In this document: positions 6,639 through 10,672 of the stretch, piece by piece
Numbering within the stretch: position 1 is the stretch's first letter
Layout: every line of letters starts with the position of its first letter
Assembly (NCBI GenBank): GCA_030064795.1
Contig: JASJEI010000078.1
Location: 1 to 10,672, forward strand
Direction of reading: 5' to 3'
Source of the DNA: Pleurocapsa sp. MO_226.B13
Lineage (GTDB): Bacteria > Cyanobacteriota > Cyanobacteriia > Cyanobacteriales > Xenococcaceae
DNA length: 10,672 nucleotides
Program-made: the position numbers and the translations under genes
The notes under the pieces: model-generated
The model's database searches: none
What the model saw: the letters and a program-made list of their open reading frames with translations, nothing else
What the model was told of the DNA's origin: nothing

Positions 6639-8966
6639 TTAAAATTCTGTTTTGTTTCTCAAGCGTACAATACCAAGCACAGTAAATCCAGAAGTAAATA
6701 AGCCTACTACAGAAGGAATTAGAGGTAGCCAACCACCCTGAATAAATATCAGCCAACATACACCATACAGAGCGATCGCTAATATTCCCATAGTTATGCC
6801 TCTGTTCAATGGTTTTCTAAAACGCCAGATTATTACCCCACCAGTAAAAGACCATAGCCATACCCAACCAGTATCGCCCCACAAAGGAAGCCACCAGAAT
6901 AAAGGTCGATTATCTTCTACAGCACTGAGAATTTGACTAACTACATGAGCATGAATAAATACACCGTACATTTCACCATAGGGAGTATCATGAACATCTC
7001 GAATGCTAGAAGCAGTAATCCCAATTAAAATAACTCGGTCTTTAATTAACGTAGGATCGATCTGGTCACTCAGAATATCTCCCAAAGATACTTGTGGGGC
7101 GATTTGTTGCGGATCGCGAAGATGACGATAATTAATTAGTAGTTGGTTTCCTTGTGCGTCTAGGTTTTGATATCCACCACTACGTTTTTGTAATCTCTTA
7201 GTAACTAAAGAACCAAATTGCCAATTATCTTCTACTGTCTTAACAGAAACTCCCTTGTCTTCTAAATAGAGATAAATTAGCTGCCAAGCAAAGGAATAAG
7301 GCGATTGACAAATTTCTGACGGATTATTGCTACTACGAGATAATAGATAGCGACGAACAGTATCATCTTGTCTATTAAACTCTCGATCGTCATATAAATC
7401 CACAAAACCAAGTTGTATGGTAGGACTTGCTGGTGGAGGTGCAATAGCTTCTATGGGATTAGTATCAAAAGCACAAACAGTAATTAGTTTTTGATTGTTT
7501 TTAAAATGAGAACTTAATGCTTGATAACCGAGCAAATTGTCTTTTGGGACAGAAATATCTCGAACAATATCTAAACCGATCGCTCTTGGTTGATGTTGTT
7601 GTAGTTTAGTTAATAATTGAGCGAGAACAGCATCAGGTAAAGGATGACCATATTTGTTTAGGTCTTTTTCAGTTACTCCGACGATCGATATGCGAGAATC
7701 TGCTGTTTCTAGAGGGCGATTTCGCATTAGTAGATCGAAAGCTGCTAATTCCCAACTTTGAAATAGGGTCAGAGATCGCATTCCCATCACTAAAAAGGTG
7801 ATTACTGTGCTAGTTAGAAATACCAACCCTAAAGAAATATTTGCTGAGTCATCTAAAGCAACAATCTGTTTATTGACCCAATAGCGATCGAAAACTGCCT
7901 GATAAACTGGGTTATAAACCTGGAAGTATCTTCCTTGTTTAACTACCAATCCTGATAATTGTAACTCGCGATATTCAGGAGCTTTTTTAACAGTTATTTT
8001 CCCTCGTCGTAAAATCTGCTGATACAGCAATAACAGTTTTTTACTAGACTTAGGACTATATAGAACCCGACTACGGATAGTTTTAAGATGAGGGGGTTCA
8101 TCCTGAGATTCCCAATTTTTGAGTAACTTTTCTCGGACTAACTGTGTTACCCGTTCTGATTCTTGTCCTTCAGGAATCACTGAGTCAGTACTCGCTACTA
8201 ACCAACAAAGTTTCTGTGTTAGAAAAGGTTGACCCCCAGTCCAGGCTAAAATTTCTTGTAGTACTTTCTCTGGATAGTTGGTTAGATGTCTCAATCCTGC
8301 TGCTAAAACTGAACTTTCTGCTAATTGAAAACCTTGTAGCGCGATCGCACGACCAATATTAAACGGAGTAGAATAGGGATTGCTAATTAAATCAGAAGGT
8401 GTGGCTACTCCCAACAATGCCCAAGTGAGTCTTCTATAGGCTGGTTTGTCTCCTCGGCTGTTATAACAAGCGCGAATAACCGCAAAAAAATCGTCTAGAG
8501 AAAATTTTTGACTTAAAACGCGGTCTATTTCATCGACAAAAATAACAATTTTTTGTTTGACTTCTACTAGTAATATTTCTTCAATAAATACTTTTAATCG
8601 TTGTACTGGGGACAATAAATCTCGCTGTTCTCGCCACCACTTGCGCCATTTGAATTGCGTTGATGATAGACAACTATTAACTAAATTTCTAACAAGATCT
8701 GCATACCATTGTTCTGCGGTAACACACTCCTTACCAATTCCTGTCAAGTCAATGAAAGCACAAACTACTCCCTCTGCTTGAAGTCTAGCCATTGTTCTTA
8801 CCCGCAAACTAGACTTTCCCATCTGTCGAGAATTGAGTACATAGCAAAATTCTCCAGTCTTCAAACCATTATAGAAATCTCGATCTGCTTGACGTATTAC
8901 ATAAGTAGGATCGTCAGCATTGAGACTGCCACCACTGTAACGATAGTCAAAGGCTTGATGATTCAT
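6639..8966 (-). CDS. Membrane AAA-like NTPase with CHASE2 sensory domain
   Basis: The protein has 775 residues. The N-terminal cytoplasmic AAA-like (PF14516-type) region has Walker A NSRQMGKSSL (45-54) and Walker B VIFVDEID (141-148), then a conserved WTGGQPFLTQKLC stretch (242-254). A winged-helix-like segment (~293-360) follows. TM1 lies at ~377-397. The CHASE2 domain (~400-685), an extracytoplasmic ligand-sensing domain, includes AAFDLLMRNRP, ISIVGVTEKDL, RAIGLDIVRD, FVDLYDD and VILIGITASSIRDVHDTPYG. Three closing membrane spans are at ~698-714, 723-741 and 745-766. The protein ends ten residues after the last span, so unlike CHASE2 kinases or cyclases no output domain follows; any output must come through the N-terminal NTPase. 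The ligand is unknown. It is the second gene of an operon, 16 nt after the HTH-AAA gene. No Shine-Dalgarno is seen. Confidence 0.9.
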   Translation of the reverse strand: MNHQAFDYRYSGGSLNADDPTYVIRQADRDFYNGLKTGEFCYVLNSRQMGKSSLRVRTMARLQAEGVVCAFIDLTGIGKECVTAEQWYADLVRNLVNSCLSSTQFKWRKWWREQRDLLSPVQRLKVFIEEILLVEVKQKIVIFVDEIDRVLSQKFSLDDFFAVIRACYNSRGDKPAYRRLTWALLGVATPSDLISNPYSTPFNIGRAIALQGFQLAESSVLAAGLRHLTNYPEKVLQEILAWTGGQPFLTQKLCWLVASTDSVIPEGQESERVTQLVREKLLKNWESQDEPPHLKTIRSRVLYSPKSSKKLLLLYQQILRRGKITVKKAPEYRELQLSGLVVKQGRYFQVYNPVYQAVFDRYWVNKQIVALDDSANISLGLVFLTSTVITFLVMGMRSLTLFQSWELAAFDLLMRNRPLETADSRISIVGVTEKDLNKYGHPLPDAVLAQLLTKLQQHQPRAIGLDIVRDISVPKDNLLGYQALSSHFKNNQKLITVCAFDTNPIEAIAPPPASPTIQLGFVDLYDDREFNRQDDTVRRYLLSRSSNNPSEICQSPYSFAWQLIYLYLEDKGVSVKTVEDNWQFGSLVTKRLQKRSGGYQNLDAQGNQLLINYRHLRDPQQIAPQVSLGDILSDQIDPTLIKDRVILIGITASSIRDVHDTPYGEMYGVFIHAHVVSQILSAVEDNRPLFWWLPLWGDTGWVWLWSFTGGVIIWRFRKPLNRGITMGILAIALYGVCWLIFIQGGWLPLIPSVVGLFTSGFTVLGIVRLRNKTEF

Positions 8967-8982
8967 TATTTACTGTTAAATA

Positions 8983-10389
8983 TCACAGTACTCTACTAAA
9001 ATAGTCGCGATATAAATTACATCGAGGAATGACCTGATTATCTTGTAACTGTACCAAACCCATACTGTACAACTGATAAATTTGCCTTGGATTTAATTCT
9101 ACTGGCTTATCGGATGTAACAACTTGTTTAAAAGATTTCGCTAAAGATGGTTTTTGTTGAAGTATCTCTAGATGTCGCCGTAAATGATGGCTATAAATAC
9201 CAACTTCTTTAGATGCATTGGCTAAAAGTTCTTCTAGAGCAATCTGACCACAACTGATATGATACATTGCTAATCTAATTAAATAGGGATGCCCTCCTAA
9301 TATCTGTATTAACTTCTCGATGTCTGTCTCTTGCCAATCTAGTTGATGGAGAGTAGCTAAACTCTCTATTTGTTTGGTATTAAACTCTAACAATTCTACA
9401 GGAACTCCAGCATTAAAAGGAGATTGATTTAAATCCAAAGAAATATAAACTTCCGTGGAATGAGCCATAAGCAAACGTAAATTTTGCCAAATAGGGGAAA
9501 TTTTCCCTTTTTCATGCCAACTACGAAGCATTCCCAAAAAGTCTTCAACGATCGGATCGTAAGGAAAAAGTCGATCGACCTCATCTAAAGCCAAAACCAC
9601 AGGACAATTAATTAAAGGTAACAAATACTCTTCAAAATAAGCTGTACAGTTACCATTACTGCCCAAAATTTCTAAATCCCAAAAATCATTAAGCTGGTTG
9701 TTTAATCCCAATTGTTTACCTACTATTACACTGAGGTAACGTAGAAATTTATCTAAATCCGTCACAATATTTCTGTCTACACTGCTAAGATCTAAATATA
9801 CTGTTTGATAATTCTGAGATTGGGCATAAGCTAAAACCTTCATCATTAAAGATGTTTTTCCCATCAACTTAGGTGCTTTAATCCGAATCAAAGATGCAGG
9901 TTTAATAACTGTCTCGTAACAAGTAGATTCTATACCATCTCTTGGTTGATAGAGAGGAGAATCAGGTGGTACTATGCCTTCAGGAAAAGGTAGATTTTCC
10001 GATCTTAATGAGTTGTGCTGATTATTATCAGTAGTGATGGTTGACGAGATTGAAGCAAATTTTGGAGCTGAGATTTGAGAGGGCTTTGACTGAGAAGATT
10101 GTTCTTGAGCTAAATTTAATTTAAGGGGAATACTCTTAGACTTAGCTTTTTCTATTGAAGAAATAGTATGACTGAGATCGGCAAGATCTTTCCACTCTAA
10201 ACTTAATGTATCGCAAATATCAACAAAAGTGCTGTAATCTACTGGTTTACCCGTACAAAATCGGCTCACAGTAGACAGAGCCAATCCTAGTTCGAGAGCC
10301 AAGGCTCTTTGGGAAGGAAAGCTATTACGCAACAATGCTAATTTAACTTTTTCCAAATATTCCCTACCAACTTTTAGCGATCGCGACAT
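8983..10389 (-). CDS. HTH-AAA-like NTPase, probable regulator or signalling ATPase
   Basis: The protein has 468 residues and no membrane span. Residues ~10-75 form an XRE-like helix-turn-helix, with SQRALALELGLALSTVSRFC holding the recognition helix, followed by GKPVDYSTFVDICDTLSLEW. This N-terminal module is typical of cyanobacterial NTPases. A Ser/Gln/Pro-rich linker covers ~76-132. The AAA-like NTPase domain has Walker A KAPKLMGKTSL (171-181), Walker B CPVVLALDEVDRLF (262-275) and a GGHPYLIRLAMYHI stretch (365-378). A C-terminal winged-helix-like part ends near 465. It resembles the N-terminal half of its neighbour, so the two may be paralogues that work as a pair. The HTH may bind DNA, for example this locus, or act as a protein adaptor. 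It is the first gene of the operon, and the start ATG opens directly onto the HTH. No Shine-Dalgarno is visible. Confidence 0.88.
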   Translation of the reverse strand: MSRSLKVGREYLEKVKLALLRNSFPSQRALALELGLALSTVSRFCTGKPVDYSTFVDICDTLSLEWKDLADLSHTISSIEKAKSKSIPLKLNLAQEQSSQSKPSQISAPKFASISSTITTDNNQHNSLRSENLPFPEGIVPPDSPLYQPRDGIESTCYETVIKPASLIRIKAPKLMGKTSLMMKVLAYAQSQNYQTVYLDLSSVDRNIVTDLDKFLRYLSVIVGKQLGLNNQLNDFWDLEILGSNGNCTAYFEEYLLPLINCPVVLALDEVDRLFPYDPIVEDFLGMLRSWHEKGKISPIWQNLRLLMAHSTEVYISLDLNQSPFNAGVPVELLEFNTKQIESLATLHQLDWQETDIEKLIQILGGHPYLIRLAMYHISCGQIALEELLANASKEVGIYSHHLRRHLEILQQKPSLAKSFKQVVTSDKPVELNPRQIYQLYSMGLVQLQDNQVIPRCNLYRDYFSRVL

Positions 10390-10672
10390 CTGATTATCTT
10401 AAATAAAAAATTAAGAATAGTTTTTCTAAAAACTTATACGCAGATCTAGATTGAACTATGCAATTTTGGGTCTTATTATATCTATAGTTTACAGGCGATC
10501 GCTAGTCGTCCAGAATTATTCTGATTCCAAGTTTTAATTTTGTACGCACTTGGTACATATCAAGATTCATAACTCAATACAAAGTCAGTAACTTGTCAGT
10601 TATTCTCAGTCTAAAACTCGTTAATCGGTTTGTGAATATGGAATTGCCAAAATTAAAGCACAACAAATTACA
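10390..10672. other. Intergenic region right of the HTH-AAA gene
   Basis: This stretch is AT-rich and includes one HIP1 site (10495-10502). It has no RNA gene and no supported coding region. A short imperfect palindrome, TGTAC (10541-10545) and GTACA (10553-10557), and closely spaced CAGT repeats near 10580-10610 could be operator-like but are unproven. An ATG at 10638 opens a frame to the right edge, too short to judge. Confidence 0.4.
10433..10480 (-). promoter_or_regulatory. Candidate promoter elements for the HTH-AAA/CHASE2 operon
   Basis: On the minus strand a perfect TATAAT lies at 10475-10480 without a good -35 box. A second -10-like TATAAG lies at 10433-10438, with TTGCAT (10458-10463) 19 nt upstream. 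Either would give a leader of roughly 40-80 nt before ATG 10389. Neither pair is strong. Confidence 0.3.

Larger units (their letters stand above)
425..10502. repeat. Dispersed HIP1 palindromes (GCGATCGC)
   Basis: Sites read by eye start at 425, 492, 957, 1434, 1506, 1887, 2717, 2963, 3497, 6602, 6772, 8341, 10377 and 10495. HIP1 is highly over-represented in many cyanobacterial genomes, which supports the taxonomic call. None occurs between 3505 and 6601, that is, through the MITE, the peptide gene and nearly all of the TpsA gene. Confidence 0.85.

Noticed and set aside
8557..8999. Plus-strand frames at 8557-8781 and 8709-8999
   Set aside because: They are antisense to the AAA-like domain of the CHASE2 protein, which carries clear Walker motifs; no family resemblance of their own.
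10541..10557. NtcA- or LexA-like site (TGTAC-N7-GTACA)
   Set aside because: The GTA and TAC are 9 nt apart rather than the 8 of NtcA sites, and the centre does not fit a LexA box; no gene start is clearly placed for it.
10575..10615. CAGT direct repeats (spacing about 10-11 nt) as regulator binding sites
   Set aside because: Four-base repeats in AT-rich DNA are expected by chance; no flanking gene start to support function.
10638..10672. Possible start of a plus-strand gene (ATG GAA TTG CCA)
   Set aside because: Only 11 codons before the edge, no Shine-Dalgarno, no recognisable motif.

Overview
The window looks like a chromosomal stretch of an AT-rich cyanobacterium. By eye it carries about 14 copies of the HIP1 palindrome GCGATCGC, a cyanobacterial signature. 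Its protein families (TPR-CHAT, DUF928, filamentous-haemagglutinin-type exoprotein, CHASE2, AAA-like NTPase) are typical of larger-genome cyanobacteria. I cannot name genus or species. There are no rRNA or tRNA genes, CRISPR arrays or complete insertion sequences.

Layout, left to right. (1) Positions 1-2305, minus strand: the first 768 codons of an exported TPR-CHAT protein, open at the left edge; the catalytic His motif is present and the catalytic Cys would lie outside. (2) 2306-2823: no intact gene; a decayed vapC (PIN toxin) fragment on the plus strand, cut off by a ~60-bp palindromic element that may also act as a terminator. (3) 2824-3570, minus: an exported DUF928 protein. (4) 3571-3904: a divergent intergenic region holding a 120-bp MITE-like element with 11-bp perfect inverted ends, then a candidate promoter. 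(5) 3905-6633, plus: a two-gene unit, a 66-residue double-glycine leader peptide followed 20 nt later by an 835-residue two-partner-secretion (TpsA) exoprotein starting at TTG. (6) 6639-10389, minus: a two-gene operon with its promoter side at the right, a soluble HTH-AAA-like NTPase (468 aa) then, 16 nt downstream, a membrane AAA-like/CHASE2 protein (775 aa). (7) 10390-10672: intergenic sequence with candidate promoter elements for that operon.

How the genes may work together (inference). Every intact gene except the HTH-AAA protein has a membrane or export signal. CHASE2 is a known extracellular sensory domain; the TpsA protein and the CHAT protein are predicted to leave the cytoplasm; DUF928 is an exported family of unknown function; the small peptide has the leader type cut by C39-peptidase ABC exporters. 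One reading is a cell-surface sensing and response locus: CHASE2/AAA and HTH/AAA sense and relay, and peptide, adhesin-like exoprotein and protease-like CHAT protein act outside. No TpsB outer-membrane partner, peptide exporter or peptide-modifying enzyme is in the window, so those must be elsewhere if the system is functional.
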